NCBI RefSeq assembly: GCF_024649945.1 | Contig: NZ_JANKMS010000006.1 | Span: 307,704 to 371,703, forward strand | From: Flavobacterium panacis | GTDB lineage: Bacteria; Bacteroidota; Bacteroidia; Flavobacteriales; Flavobacteriaceae | Reading direction: 5' to 3' | DNA length: 64,000 nt | Part shown: positions 27,800-37,013 of the stretch, piece by piece | How positions within the stretch are numbered: the first letter of the stretch is position 1 | Layout of the letters: each line of letters opens with the position of its first letter | Translations under genes and position numbers: made by a program | Notes under the pieces: model-generated | Database searches by the model: none | Seen by the model: the letters and a program-made list of their open reading frames with translations, nothing else | Told to the model about the DNA's origin: nothing

Positions 27800-28708
27800 T
27801 CAGTTCAGATTTCTGTATTCTTTCGGTGTATGTCCGGTTTTGAGCTTGAAGAGCTTGCTGAAATATTGAGGATATTCAAATCCGAGATCATAAGCAATTT
27901 CACCCACGGACAGGTTTGTGGTCAAAAGGATGTTTTTAGCCTTCTCCATCAGATGGTAATGTATATGGTCCTGGGCGTTCATGCCTGTCTCCTTTTTAAG
28001 CAGGTCGGTCAAATAGTTCGGGGAAAGATTGACTTTTCCGGCCAGGTTTTTAACGGTCGGAAGTCCGTTTTTCTGTATGTTTTCAGTGATCAAGGAATCC
28101 TGCAGCAGGGCTTCGATTCGGGCGATGATATCTGTATTGGTATTTCTTCGCGTGATGAACTGGCGCCCGTAATAGCGCAGGCAGTAATTCAACAACACTT
28201 CAAGATTCGATACGATAAGGTTCTGGCTGTGGCTGTCAATATTTTCATTGAGTTCATTTTGGATTTTTAGGACACAGTCGTACAGAATCTGTTTTTCTTT
28301 TTCGGAAAGATGAAGTGCTTCGGAGGTTTCATAGGAAAAGAAACCGTATTCTTTGATTTTTGCGCCCAGGGACGTGTTTCTGATCAAATCCGGATGAAAG
28401 AACAGACCCCAACCCATCATGTCATCCCTCTTCTCAATTTCAGTATCCATGGTAAGCACTTGTCTGGGGGCGATGCACATCAGGCTTCCATCCTGGAAAT
28501 CATAATGCTGTCTTCCATATTGAAGGCCGTTGGCACAATAGTTTTTAAACATGATGGAATAGAAACTGCAGCAGATTCTGGTCCCTTGTTCCAAATATTC
28601 GTCTACGGTGCTGAAATCAATAACGGCAATCAGGGGATGATGCAGGCTTCCCTGTTGCACAAATTTATTTATATCAGAGATGCTTTCCAGATTGATGATT
28701 GGTTTCAT
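27800..28708 (-). CDS. AraC-family transcriptional regulator
   Basis: 302 residues. N-terminal AraC-type sensing domain (MGWGLFFHPDLIRN is the recurring Gly-Phe-Phe-His segment of this Bacteroidetes subfamily) and a C-terminal double HTH (KNLAGKVNLSPNYLTDLLKK; SVGEIAYDLGFEYPQYFSKLFK) ending GHTPKEYRNLN. It is the downstream neighbour of the membrane protein, DUF2147 and SDR genes on the same strand. SDR/oxidoreductase genes are frequently controlled by such regulators, so this block may be its target; inference only. Confidence 0.9.
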   Translation of the reverse strand: MKPIINLESISDINKFVQQGSLHHPLIAVIDFSTVDEYLEQGTRICCSFYSIMFKNYCANGLQYGRQHYDFQDGSLMCIAPRQVLTMDTEIEKRDDMMGWGLFFHPDLIRNTSLGAKIKEYGFFSYETSEALHLSEKEKQILYDCVLKIQNELNENIDSHSQNLIVSNLEVLLNYCLRYYGRQFITRRNTNTDIIARIEALLQDSLITENIQKNGLPTVKNLAGKVNLSPNYLTDLLKKETGMNAQDHIHYHLMEKAKNILLTTNLSVGEIAYDLGFEYPQYFSKLFKLKTGHTPKEYRNLN

Positions 28709-28765
28709 GACATGATTTTTTTGTTGAAGAATACGTGAATAGTATTCAAAATTACTTTTTTTTCT

Positions 28766-29272
28766 CTATCGGTAGGTTTTAGGCTCCATAAGTATCTTTT
28801 GATAATAGCGGTCGGCTCTTTCCTGCGAAAAATAATCAACGGCCAGACCTGCCAGTGCAAAAAGGGCCAGCCCGATACCGGCGGCCTGCACATTTGGGTT
28901 TTTGGAGTACCATAAAAGAAAGACGGTAAGGGGAAAAAGAACCGTAGCGGTAATTTTGGATATGGTATATCCGACCTGGAAATCCTCGACACGTTTTTTC
29001 TCCGTATGTACAAAAGACCTACTGTCCTTTTCAAAGTCCTCAGGATAGCTGTCAAGTCTTTTGTTGTTGGTGATAATCATCGAAAGACCGATTGCGGCAT
29101 AGACACACCCTACAAGAATAAGAGGGATCAAAAGTGCTTTGGAATTCGGGGTCTGGCCAAATTTTGCAAAGAGAAGCCCGGATGCAAGGATGATGATTCC
29201 AAAGTTGCTGATAAAATAGGCTTCAAAAAGTTCGCCTGTTATCCAGTCCAGAGTATGATTGTAGAAACTCAT
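28766..29272 (-). CDS. Hypothetical inner-membrane protein, four helices
   Basis: 168 residues, family not recognised. Four hydrophobic segments: about 23-37 (FGIIILASGLLFAKF), 46-67 (ALLIPLILVGCVYAAIGL), 108-125 (TATVLFPLTVFLLWY) and 131-148 (AGIGLALFALAGLAVDYF). A charged cytoplasmic-type loop lies between helices 2 and 3. The start ATG overlaps the stop of the DUF2147 gene by four bases, so the two are co-translated. A role in membrane stress or in partnership with the SDR is possible but unsupported. Confidence 0.75.
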   Translation of the reverse strand: MSFYNHTLDWITGELFEAYFISNFGIIILASGLLFAKFGQTPNSKALLIPLILVGCVYAAIGLSMIITNNKRLDSYPEDFEKDSRSFVHTEKKRVEDFQVGYTISKITATVLFPLTVFLLWYSKNPNVQAAGIGLALFALAGLAVDYFSQERADRYYQKILMEPKTYR

Positions 29273-29706
29273 AATTTATAGCGATGCCAGGTTACTGTTT
29301 TTCCCAATATTGATATTCCCAGAAAGCCCCTGAGTGAAAGCTTGTCATTTTTGATCCATGTCCTGCAGGTGTAAGTATCACCGCTTGGGGGATCATAAAT
29401 GCTGCCGTCCGTATACTGCTCTCCGTCCCATTTCAGACCGGTGAGGCTGACCATACCGATAATGTTGCGGTTTCGAAGCCGTATGTCGGGATTTTTGGTG
29501 TCTTTTTTGGAAGTCCCGTCCTTTTCGACAACAAGATTTCCCCACAGTAGTCTGGCGCAATAGCGGTCTCCGCTTTTGAAGAATTCCATTCGTACATCTT
29601 TTTTGTCGGATTCCCAGACACCCGTAATATCTTTTGCACTGTCCTGAGCATGCAACCCGGTACACATGACCAGCATTGCTATACGTATAATTTTAGTAGT
29701 TTTCAT
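29269..29706 (-). CDS. DUF2147 secreted protein
   Basis: 145 residues with a signal peptide about 1-20 (AMLVMCTGLHA). The mature part follows the DUF2147 pattern: ITGVWESDKKDVRMEFFKSG, YCARLLWG, IIGMVSLTGLKWDGEQYTDG, IYDPPSGDTYTC and LSLRGFLGI. It is a small lipocalin-like beta-barrel of unknown role, common in Bacteroidetes. It lies between an SDR gene (13 bases upstream) and the membrane protein (4-base overlap), in one minus-strand operon. Confidence 0.88.
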   Translation of the reverse strand: MKTTKIIRIAMLVMCTGLHAQDSAKDITGVWESDKKDVRMEFFKSGDRYCARLLWGNLVVEKDGTSKKDTKNPDIRLRNRNIIGMVSLTGLKWDGEQYTDGSIYDPPSGDTYTCRTWIKNDKLSLRGFLGISILGKTVTWHRYKL

Positions 29707-29719
29707 ATTTTAAGGACAG

Positions 29720-30538
29720 CTACTGCATCTGGCTCATCACAATCTTATCGAATAATTTATCTCCTAGATAGGTTCTCATCCATACCATCGGTTTGGCAAA
29801 TTTTCCAACCCTGTAACGTGTTTTCGGATTGCTGCTGTTTACGATTTTCACAATCGTATCCGATATTACCGAAGGTTTGGAGGAACCATTGCCCTGGGCG
29901 GATTTTCGGGTGCCTTCAATAATCTTGTCCATCATGTTTTTATAGGCGCTTTGTTTCGTTATCTTTGAAAAGTTGTCCAGCAGAACATTACCAAACTCTG
30001 TGGCGATGAATCCCGGTTCAAGTACAACAACCTTTATGTTGAAAGCTTTCATCTCCAACCTAAGGCAGTCGCTTAATCCCTCCACTGCATGTTTGGAGGC
30101 ATGATACCATGCGCCCATGGGAAAATACATTTTGCCTCCCATGGAAGAGGTGTTGATAATAGTCCCCGAATTTGTTTTTCGCATGTAGGGAACCACTTTC
30201 TGTGTGACTGAAGCCATTCCGAATACATTCACCTCAAACTGTCTTCTCGCCTCATCCAGGGATATGTCTTCTACGGCTCCATACAATCCAAAACCGGCAT
30301 TATTCCACAATACATCAATTCTTCCTTCTTTTTGGATGATTTTTTCCACTGTACGATGGATATCGGATTCGCTGGTGACATCCATTTCCATCGTATGGCC
30401 TCCCAGAAGTTCCAGGTCTTCCATTTCATTGATCCTTCTTGCCACGGCATAAACAGAATGTCCCTGCTTTATAAGGGTTCTGGCAGTTTCTTTTCCCATT
30501 CCGGAACTTGCTCCTGTTATTAGGATTACCTTTTTCAT
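29720..30538 (-). CDS. Short-chain dehydrogenase/reductase (SDR)
   Basis: 272 residues from ATG 30538; nine extra codons upstream are possible but would precede the strand-1 start unusually. Classical SDR features: nucleotide loop TGASSGMG (residues about 8-15), NNAG, catalytic Ser in NTSSMGG, and YHASKHA with the YxxxK pair. Uses NAD(P)H; substrate unknown. First gene of the minus-strand group with DUF2147 and membrane protein genes. The C-terminal part (MVWMRTYLGDKLFDKIVM) is as in SDRs annotated as oxidoreductases of unknown specificity. Confidence 0.9.
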   Translation of the reverse strand: MKKVILITGASSGMGKETARTLIKQGHSVYAVARRINEMEDLELLGGHTMEMDVTSESDIHRTVEKIIQKEGRIDVLWNNAGFGLYGAVEDISLDEARRQFEVNVFGMASVTQKVVPYMRKTNSGTIINTSSMGGKMYFPMGAWYHASKHAVEGLSDCLRLEMKAFNIKVVVLEPGFIATEFGNVLLDNFSKITKQSAYKNMMDKIIEGTRKSAQGNGSSKPSVISDTIVKIVNSSNPKTRYRVGKFAKPMVWMRTYLGDKLFDKIVMSQMQ

Positions 30539-30732
30539 TTTTATAAGTTTTGAGTTATGATGCAAATTTAAATACGGACCGTCGCTCGGGATGAATACAT
30601 ATCCATGATTGTTGTATACTTATTTCAGATTGGTTGAAATCCGGGAGGGGCAGGGAGGATTTTATGGCAGAACCTGTTTTGTTGGAATAAAAGGGGTGTG
30701 GTGTCATACGTGATAATAAGTCGTGCAGAAAC

Positions 30733-30771
30733 AAAAAGCGTCTCCGTATTGAAATGGGACGCCTTTTTTTT
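30733..30771. terminator. Bidirectional-looking terminator
   Basis: Stem GCGTCTC (30738-30744) with GGGACGC (30756-30762), one G-T pair, A run before and eight T after. On the minus strand it follows the beta-helix protein gene. Confidence 0.65.
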
Positions 30772-30804
30772 GCATTTGTGGTCAAAATGTATTTGATGTT
30801 TGCC

Positions 30805-31857
30805 TCATCGTTTGAAAAGTCCCGCTTTTAGGTCTGAACCTATCGAGCCTTCCGCCAATTGGAGGTAATTTCGTTTGCTCTGGTCTTTTTCGATGACCAC
30901 CGTACCGGTGGTCTGTACATTTTTCATTTCCAGAAAATCCGTTGATGTGGCATCACTGTCGCTCAACGAACCGCTTCCGTATCCTGCCAATTTGTTGTAA
31001 TGGGAGAAAATACAGTCGGATGCCTTATAGTTGCGTATACTGCCTTTTTCCCTTATCCAGATTGTGCTGGTAGCGGCTATGATGTTGTGATGAAAGTCGA
31101 AATCATCCCCGTTGGTACCCTGTGTGGTCCAGACACCACAGAAATAACCACCGTATACCAACGAATGGCGCATTGCACTGCGGCTGCCGGTTTTTCCATC
31201 GTTCTTCCAAAAAACAACAGGAATTTTACAGTTGAAAAAAACACAGTGGTCGATAACCAGGCCATAACCGTTTGCTATAACTCCGACATGTAACGGCAGT
31301 ACATCCACATTCCCGGCAAAAAGACATTGTGTAACAAGCAGATCATCCAGTTTTTTTCCATCACGCCATATGGGGTAGGACCTGCGAAGATTATCAGCAT
31401 CCAGATAGGTGTAATCGGGACTGCCTGTAAAACGCAGTCCCTCAATGGTTACGTGGCTTACCTCGGGTTGTATGCCCCTTGCTTCCTCTCCGCCTACACC
31501 GGGTTCCAAAGGTACTGCCGTTATCACGACAGGCATTTTTTTCGGTGTCCAGTCCGCATCGTCGGGCATCACTTCGGCACGAATGACAAGACGCTTGGTA
31601 AAACTGTATCTGTCATTGGTAAATAGGATGGTTTGGGACAACAGATGGATGCCTTCCGAAAGGATGATGGTTGTTTCCTCCTGCCGCTTGTTCAGATTGA
31701 CGCGCCTGGCTGCCTCCGTAAGGTTTTTCAGGGGCTGGGTCCTGTTGCCAGGATTGGTGTCATTGCCTGTTTTGGGATTGACGTATAATTGTTCCGCCTG
31801 TATGCTTGGCATGCCCATAAGGAAAAATAAAAGAACGAGTGCTGTAGATTTGATCAT
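30805..31857 (-). CDS. Secreted right-handed beta-helix protein (DUF1565/pectate-lyase-like fold)
   Basis: 350 residues from ATG 31857, which gives a clean signal peptide (IKSTALVLLFFLMGMPSIQA). The frame is open 54 codons further up but without a signal. The mature start LYVNPKTGNDTNPG is the usual opening of DUF1565-type parallel beta-helix proteins, followed by repeat coils (VTIEGLRFTGSPDY, LVIDHCVFFNCKIPVVFW, DFDFHHNIIAAT). Such folds bind or cleave acidic polysaccharides; no catalytic residues can be named. Neighbours are other small secreted proteins on the same strand and an AraC-type regulator. Confidence 0.82.
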   Translation of the reverse strand: MIKSTALVLLFFLMGMPSIQAEQLYVNPKTGNDTNPGNRTQPLKNLTEAARRVNLNKRQEETTIILSEGIHLLSQTILFTNDRYSFTKRLVIRAEVMPDDADWTPKKMPVVITAVPLEPGVGGEEARGIQPEVSHVTIEGLRFTGSPDYTYLDADNLRRSYPIWRDGKKLDDLLVTQCLFAGNVDVLPLHVGVIANGYGLVIDHCVFFNCKIPVVFWKNDGKTGSRSAMRHSLVYGGYFCGVWTTQGTNGDDFDFHHNIIAATSTIWIREKGSIRNYKASDCIFSHYNKLAGYGSGSLSDSDATSTDFLEMKNVQTTGTVVIEKDQSKRNYLQLAEGSIGSDLKAGLFKR

Positions 31858-32051
31858 ATTAGTTTTTTTAAAATTAGAAGACCCAGTATTGCTGGGCCGG
31901 TTGAAGGGGATGCAGTGACGTGTTTGAAAAGTTCCTTTTTTTTTTAGGGTCCCAAGGACAAATTCTACAGGCGAAACCAGCATTGCCAGAATCCTGATTT
32001 GTGCATTCGGACATCTCAAGGGAGCTGTATGTCAATAGTCCGTCATTATTT

Positions 32052-32396
32052 TTACCATGTGTTTTGTAAAACGATTTCTCCAACCGATTCGTTTTTGTTT
32101 CCAATTGTCTTTACAATGGCGTACCTTGAATAGTTTTCAACGGTAATTTCAATAAGATAGGTTTGTGGACTGAGTTTTTTTACTGAAAATTCCCCATTGT
32201 CATCGTTGACTTTAAAATCTTGGATCATTTTTTTTTGATCTGTGGAATTATCGATTTTGAAGACCTTGATCGAAAATGATTCAATAGGGCTGAATCCGTT
32301 ATCCAAGATCCTTCCCCAGACGCTAAAAGTTTCCTTGTGAGGCTGGAAGGCAAAAAGCGGAATAGAAAGCAAGAGGGTTGAAAGTGTTCTTTTCAT
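32052..32396 (-). CDS. Small secreted carboxypeptidase-regulatory-like domain protein
   Basis: 114 residues from ATG 32396 (signal peptide about 1-18, LSTLLLSIPLFAF). The rest is one beta-sandwich of the CarboxypepD-regulatory type (FSVWGRILDNGFSPIESFSI, NGEFSVKKLSPQTYLIEITV). The domain usually sits at the N-terminus of TonB-dependent receptors; here it ends after the fold with no barrel following. It could be a free-standing domain protein or the remnant of a larger receptor. The 13 codons preceding the chosen start are open but not signal-like. Confidence 0.7.
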   Translation of the reverse strand: MKRTLSTLLLSIPLFAFQPHKETFSVWGRILDNGFSPIESFSIKVFKIDNSTDQKKMIQDFKVNDDNGEFSVKKLSPQTYLIEITVENYSRYAIVKTIGNKNESVGEIVLQNTW

Positions 32397-32631
32397 TACA
32401 TTGAGGATGTTTTGTTTATAACTATCAAGATTCATTATAGAGCCTTTTTTCGTTTCCGAAAGCGCTTTGACGACTTGCCTGACTGCCGATTGCTGCCATA
32501 AAACATTATTCTGGATTGATTTCCCAAATAAGTTTAGAGATCAGTGTATAAGGCCTGTGGTTGCATTCATTGATGGCAATCATGATTTTTACGGTTGTGG
32601 AAAAAACCGTAGGTAGGGTTTGGCGATACTC

Positions 32632-33297
32632 TTATTTTTTATACAGTATCTTGATAACCTTGAAGTCACCTCCGCTGCTGTCAGCCGTAAAAAGTCCTAT
32701 TTTTCCCTTTGTTTGATTGCCGAGTTTTTCCACTGTGAGTGAAGGGTACTCCGCATTGTTTATGTAGGCCCTGACAGTGGCGGCCTCGATTTCCAATCTC
32801 ATGATGAACCAGCCGTCGGGGTTTGGTGGGTTGGGGATTTCCTTTTCGTAGAGGGCATTGTACTCATTTCGTAATTTTTCCCATGTGAAATCGGGTTGGG
32901 AAATGTATTGCAGTGCGTGGATTCTCCGAACGGAGTCTTTGGCAAAGAAATTGAATGGACGGCAATAAACCGCATCATACTTGCTGTCATCGGTGCCATG
33001 GAAGGCAACCCCGATAAAACTTCTCTGGAAAACGTCTTTTCCCCTCATTTCAATTTCAATGGTGCCGTTGCTGAAGTCCTTGACAGGGAGCCATACGATG
33101 CCTTCCTTTTTGTTTTCCGATATTTTAAGATAAGCTCCGCGGTGGCCTGAAACGATTTTGATCTGCCTGTTTATTGGTATGAGCTTTGCTTTTTTGTAGA
33201 GATCGGCGAGTTTGATCACTTCTTGCCGCTGGCCCAACAGGATACAGGGGATTAGTATCATGGCAAGGATATACGCGGATGCGGTCTGCTTTTTCAT
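32632..33297 (-). CDS. Secreted concanavalin-like (DUF1080/LamG-type) protein
   Basis: 221 residues. Signal peptide about 1-22 (AYILAMILIPCILLG). The mature domain is a jelly-roll: NGTIEIEMRGKDVFQRSFIG, VAFHGTDDSKYDAVYCRPFN, GWFIMRLEIEAATVRAYIN, KGKIGLFTADSSGGDFKVI. This pattern is seen in DUF1080-like carbohydrate-active proteins (3-keto-glycoside hydrolase group) and related lectins. Catalytic function unproven. It lies between the carboxypeptidase-like protein and an AraC-type regulator on the same strand. Confidence 0.78.
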   Translation of the reverse strand: MKKQTASAYILAMILIPCILLGQRQEVIKLADLYKKAKLIPINRQIKIVSGHRGAYLKISENKKEGIVWLPVKDFSNGTIEIEMRGKDVFQRSFIGVAFHGTDDSKYDAVYCRPFNFFAKDSVRRIHALQYISQPDFTWEKLRNEYNALYEKEIPNPPNPDGWFIMRLEIEAATVRAYINNAEYPSLTVEKLGNQTKGKIGLFTADSSGGDFKVIKILYKK

Positions 33298-33447
33298 GGA
33301 AAGCTTGTTTTTATAGTTGATAGTTTGATGTTTACTGCTGAGAAAAAGACCATATTTCGCGTGTTCCTATAAGGACGCCGGTCGTATCTGGATCTAAACA
33401 TTCTCAGTTACAAATGTATCGTGCAAACAAGGCGGAATACTTACCAG

Positions 33448-34323
33448 TTAGATAAAAAAACTACCATTTTGATAAGCATTTCGGAATTCTTTTGGGGAAA
33501 GCCCTGTCTGGGTTTTGAAGAAACGTGTCAGGTGGTTGGCCTGGGAGAACTGCAACAGGTATGAAATCTCATTTATGTTGAGCTTCGTGTAAGACAGCAG
33601 GGACTTTATTTCGAACAGGATGAATTCATTGACCATTTCAGATACGGTAATTCCGAACTGCTTCCTGATGCATTTGTTCAGCGTTACCCTGCTGATACCC
33701 AACTGCAGTGCGTAATGGTCGATGTTTCTTGTGCTGCGGACTTCTTTTTGAAGGAGTTCCTTGAACATAAATGCAATGCTGTTGTTTTCCGTTTCCGAAG
33801 ACAGAAGGTAGTACTCCGCATAGGTGCGGTTGAGCTTGATTAATGTAAAATACAAAAGCGATCTTATGATATGTTCGCTGTCCGATCTGAATGTTTTTAT
33901 CTCATCGAGCAGCTCATGGATTATATGGACCAACTGTGAGAAGAAGCCTTCATTGGCCTTTATAAAGAGCGGTTTGGTCTTGTTGTAGAAGAACTGCAGC
34001 CTAAAGGAAAATAGCTTGTCGGAGAAGAAGCTGGACAGAAAACTGTCCTGGAAAAACAGGAAATAACATTCGATTTCGGTCTTGTCCACAAACCATCTTC
34101 TTTTTTGAAATGGGGAAACAAAGATGATCGTATGATCCGAAATTTCAATCCTCTGCTGATCCAGTTCCAGATAGCCGTTTCCCTTGGAGAAAAATATAAG
34201 CTCATAAAAATCTGTCTGATGAAGTTCACTTTCGAAAAAATAATTAGGAATGTCCTTATAGGTGCCTATATCGATCAGGAGCTCAGCATCATATTTGTTT
34301 TTCAGAAATTTAAATGTCTTCAT
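33448..34323 (-). CDS. AraC-family transcriptional regulator
   Basis: 291 residues from ATG 34323; the 26 codons upstream in frame look untranslated. N-terminal cupin domain (YELIFFSKGNGYLELDQQ, IIFVSPFQKRRWFVD) and C-terminal double HTH (YALQLGISRVTLNKCIRKQF; NEISYLLQFSQANHLTRFFK) ending LSPKEFRNAY. This layout is the Bacteroidetes AraC type with an N-terminal effector pocket. It is the furthest upstream gene of the minus-strand secreted-protein group (30805-33297), which it may control. Confidence 0.9.
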   Translation of the reverse strand: MKTFKFLKNKYDAELLIDIGTYKDIPNYFFESELHQTDFYELIFFSKGNGYLELDQQRIEISDHTIIFVSPFQKRRWFVDKTEIECYFLFFQDSFLSSFFSDKLFSFRLQFFYNKTKPLFIKANEGFFSQLVHIIHELLDEIKTFRSDSEHIIRSLLYFTLIKLNRTYAEYYLLSSETENNSIAFMFKELLQKEVRSTRNIDHYALQLGISRVTLNKCIRKQFGITVSEMVNEFILFEIKSLLSYTKLNINEISYLLQFSQANHLTRFFKTQTGLSPKEFRNAYQNGSFFI

Positions 34324-34690
34324 GGTCAACGTTTTTTTTTTTTGGGGCATTGGTGGGATGCGGGCGGGTATATGAATTGGTTGCAAGGATGGTTGTTCCA
34401 TTTTATTGGCAGGTATGGGGCTAATGCAATAGGAGCTGGTAAAAATAATTATTTAAACCCAAACTTTGTCATGGAGATCGGTATCTGAAACCAGCTTTTA
34501 TTGAAAAGTGTCTTTTTGGGCTATGGAAAAGAGAAACAGATCAGGAATTTTGGTTTTATCAAGCTGCGAACAGGAAAGTATAAAACCCGCCAGCTGCTGT
34601 CGGGCAGAGGCGGGCTGTCCAATAAACATAATCTTCCAAAAAATGTTTATTTGTATGAAGGGTGTGTGGTGGTATGCGGGCTACGATATA

Positions 34691-34710
34691 GTATACTGTA
34701 AACAGTATAC
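34691..34710. promoter_or_regulatory. Perfect palindrome, operator-like
   Basis: GTATACTGT-AA-ACAGTATAC: a 20-base, perfectly symmetrical site of the size bound by dimeric HTH repressors. No T run follows, so it is not a terminator. The gene it would control is not evident; the nearest starts are the AraC-type gene at 34323 and the DUF6624 lipoprotein gene at 36173, both on the minus strand. Confidence 0.35.
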
Positions 34711-35027
34711 CGTAAAAATACATCATTTGGACAGATGAGAGTTATACAATTGTTTTGGATTGTTATATATTACAGGATGTGGAGGTCCAATTCATAAGAT
34801 GGAGCTTGAAATTGCCTGGATGGATCAAAAGAACACGGCGCTGATGAGTGTGTGAATGTTTTATAATTCAAGGTTATATTTTATGCCTGAAGTTGAAGTG
34901 GAAATACAATGGAACAGTCTTAATATTGCACTGTATTTGAATTGAATCAAGAGGATTGCGCAGCACTTTTCAAAAGAGAATATATTTGATCTGAAAACAT
35001 AAAATGGGGGTTTTGTCTTTCAGGTTG

Positions 35028-35057
35028 CCGTCTTATTTTTATAAGACGGTTTTTTTT
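35028..35057 (+). terminator. Orphan intrinsic terminator
   Basis: Perfect 9-bp stem CCGTCTTAT/ATAAGACGG with a TTTT loop and eight T after it. No plus-strand gene precedes it within 5 kb, hinting at a non-coding transcript ending here. Confidence 0.75.
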
Positions 35058-35495
35058 GTTTACTACAAAACAGTGCAGACTTTGATGTTCTTTTTGAAAA
35101 ATCGATCTTCCAAATGGACAGTAAAAAAATAGGACGATAATAGTCTTGCTGACAATTTTAAATGAAAAAATAATACACCGCATTTTTTAGCTCTTGATAT
35201 CCACTGCGAGTTTTACTCAGTTTTCCTTTTTTGTTCCCTTTCCTTTTTTGATCGGATTTTTTTTTATTGTTATTGGAATTTTTCAGTATAATTTGTCTGG
35301 TGGTGCGGTATCCGGTTGGAAAGGGTGTGTAGGGAAGAACCTTCTTCTTATATATAAGGGCAAAAAGCGGGATCAGAAAAAAATTCTGAATCTCGTTTTA
35401 TACGGCTTTTTTTCGGATACTGGCCCATGGATCTACAGCAAACCGCTGTTTGGAGTGCTCTTTGTCATGTATCCGTGTAGCCTGGAAAATTCATT

Positions 35496-36173
35496 TTATT
35501 TTATCTTATTCAATTGTTCATAAGTATATTCCTTGTACTCTATTCCAAATCGTTTTGTGTTTTCTTCAACTGTGGTGTCGAATCCTGCTTTTTTTCTGCG
35601 TTCATTTACGTTTTGAGGATCTTCAATAGGCAGAACATAAATAAAGTTTTCCTTTGCTCCGGTTTGGGAATTGGTTATTGTTCTAAATCCCAGCTGTGTT
35701 CCGTATACCTGCGGTTTTGATTGGCCTGTCAACTTCCTGTCCAACATCATGGCGGCATACTTACAGGGCAGTTCTCCATTGACTGCGGCCTTTTCGATCA
35801 TCGGATAATATTTTTCAATTTTGTCGGAATGCTGGATGACATAAAAGACAGCGGTATTTGCCGGTTCTCCGACCAATGATTTTACGGGATAGCCGTATTG
35901 CTGCAGTATGTCCTCAACCCTGATAATGTTTTCGGCATCTGCCGTTTTGATGAGATTCCAGATATTCTCCTGCAAATATTCCCTGCTCATATGGGTCAGG
36001 TCCGCAATTTGGTTCCTCCTGTCTTCTGTGATTTCATTATCCGAAAACTCCCTGTAGATCTGGTCCTTGAATAGAATTTCCTCGAGTTCTTTTTTGAGAT
36101 TTTTGTTGATCAATGTTTGGGACTTGCAGCCAATTGATGCAAGGCAGCTGAAAAGAATGATTAGATATTTCAT
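35496..36173 (-). CDS. DUF6624-like lipoprotein
   Basis: 225 residues. Lipoprotein signal with Cys16 (FSCLASIGCKSQ). The mature protein carries the DUF6624 pattern: KDQIYRE, RVEDILQQYGYPVKSLVGEP, AVFYVIQHSD, NGELPCKYAAMMLDRKLT and PQVYGTQLGFRT. No enzymatic role is established for the family. The frame ends in a basic tail (YTYEQLNKIK). It lies 61 bases downstream of the 3' end of a frameshifted AraC-type gene on the same strand. Confidence 0.8.
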   Translation of the reverse strand: MKYLIILFSCLASIGCKSQTLINKNLKKELEEILFKDQIYREFSDNEITEDRRNQIADLTHMSREYLQENIWNLIKTADAENIIRVEDILQQYGYPVKSLVGEPANTAVFYVIQHSDKIEKYYPMIEKAAVNGELPCKYAAMMLDRKLTGQSKPQVYGTQLGFRTITNSQTGAKENFIYVLPIEDPQNVNERRKKAGFDTTVEENTKRFGIEYKEYTYEQLNKIK

Positions 36174-36234
36174 TTTTTGTTTTTTATAGGCAAAATTGAG
36201 TAAAATATCCCGTACTTGATTGTAAAAATGTAAA

Positions 36235-37013
36235 CTAGAGCACCAGCCATGGGTTTGCCGTTTTGTATTCGATATTCCCCAACAGTTTTTTTGGGGCCAG
36301 ATCGGTCAGCCTTAAGGATTCTTTTATAAAATGCGACTGGTCGTAAAACAGGTTTTCACTCTGCAGGATGAAAAATCAATTGCATTTCTGAATCTTTGCA
36401 GTCTTCGGTATTCAATTGGTGTCTTGCCCAGGCAGGACGTAAGGATCTTATGGATATACTGTCTTGATATCTTGAGTTCATCGGCAGCTTCTTGGATGTT
36501 GCGGCTGTCCAGCAATGCAAGTATATTCTGGATTTTATCCAGATCAGCGGCAGTAAAACGGTCCACCCAGTACTTTTCAAGCAGGTCGATGGATTGCTCG
36601 ATTGTTTTTTCCGAAAGTGTCCTTTTCATTTCGTATTGAAAATCGTCAAATGGGATAAAATGCACGAAGCTTTCACCTGAATAATACTTTTCAAGTTGAT
36701 CTACAAAGTGGTTTAATCCCAACGGCTTGAAATACACCGTTATCTCATTTACCTTTCCATGGTACTGAATCCTGATCGGTTTGGAATAATTATAGGTTAG
36801 GGTGGAAATGGGATTCGCATTTTTGCTGTGCCGGCTGATCACGCTGTTTTCCTGAAGTGTAATCCGGCTTTCGATGGCAAAGCTGACAATTTGAAAATTG
36901 TTGGGAAATGTAAAATATGCGAAAGAAAAATCGTTTTGGTCGCTTTTAAGAAAGTAATATCCCTCGATATATTTTGAGAGGAACTTGTTTTTTGGTTTGT
37001 GGAATGATAGCAT
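36235..37013 (-). pseudogene. AraC-family regulator with a one-base frameshift
   Basis: The first frame encodes 229 residues with an N-terminal DUF6597-type domain (IVSFAIESRITL, ITVYFKPLGLNHFV) and the first HTH (NIQEAADELKISRQYIHKIL), then loses the family sequence after RFRNAIDFSS. The next frame continues exactly where the family should: LQSENLFYDQSHFIKESLR, then LTDLAPKKLLGN, to a TAG at 36235-36237. Adding one base at the GG of 36366-36367 (plus strand) would restore an intact protein of about 258 residues. So it is either a recent pseudogene or a sequencing error. Confidence 0.8.

Larger units (their letters stand above)
34324..35495. other. 1.2-kb region without a protein gene
   Basis: No convincing open frame on either strand. 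It contains a perfect 9-bp inverted repeat (34691-34710) and a strong plus-strand terminator (35028-35057) with no plus-strand protein gene upstream. Short open frames such as 34501-34701 have no family features. Confidence 0.5.

Noticed and set aside
28310..28738. Plus-strand open frame opposite the AraC-type gene
   Set aside because: Antisense shadow without motif or start context.
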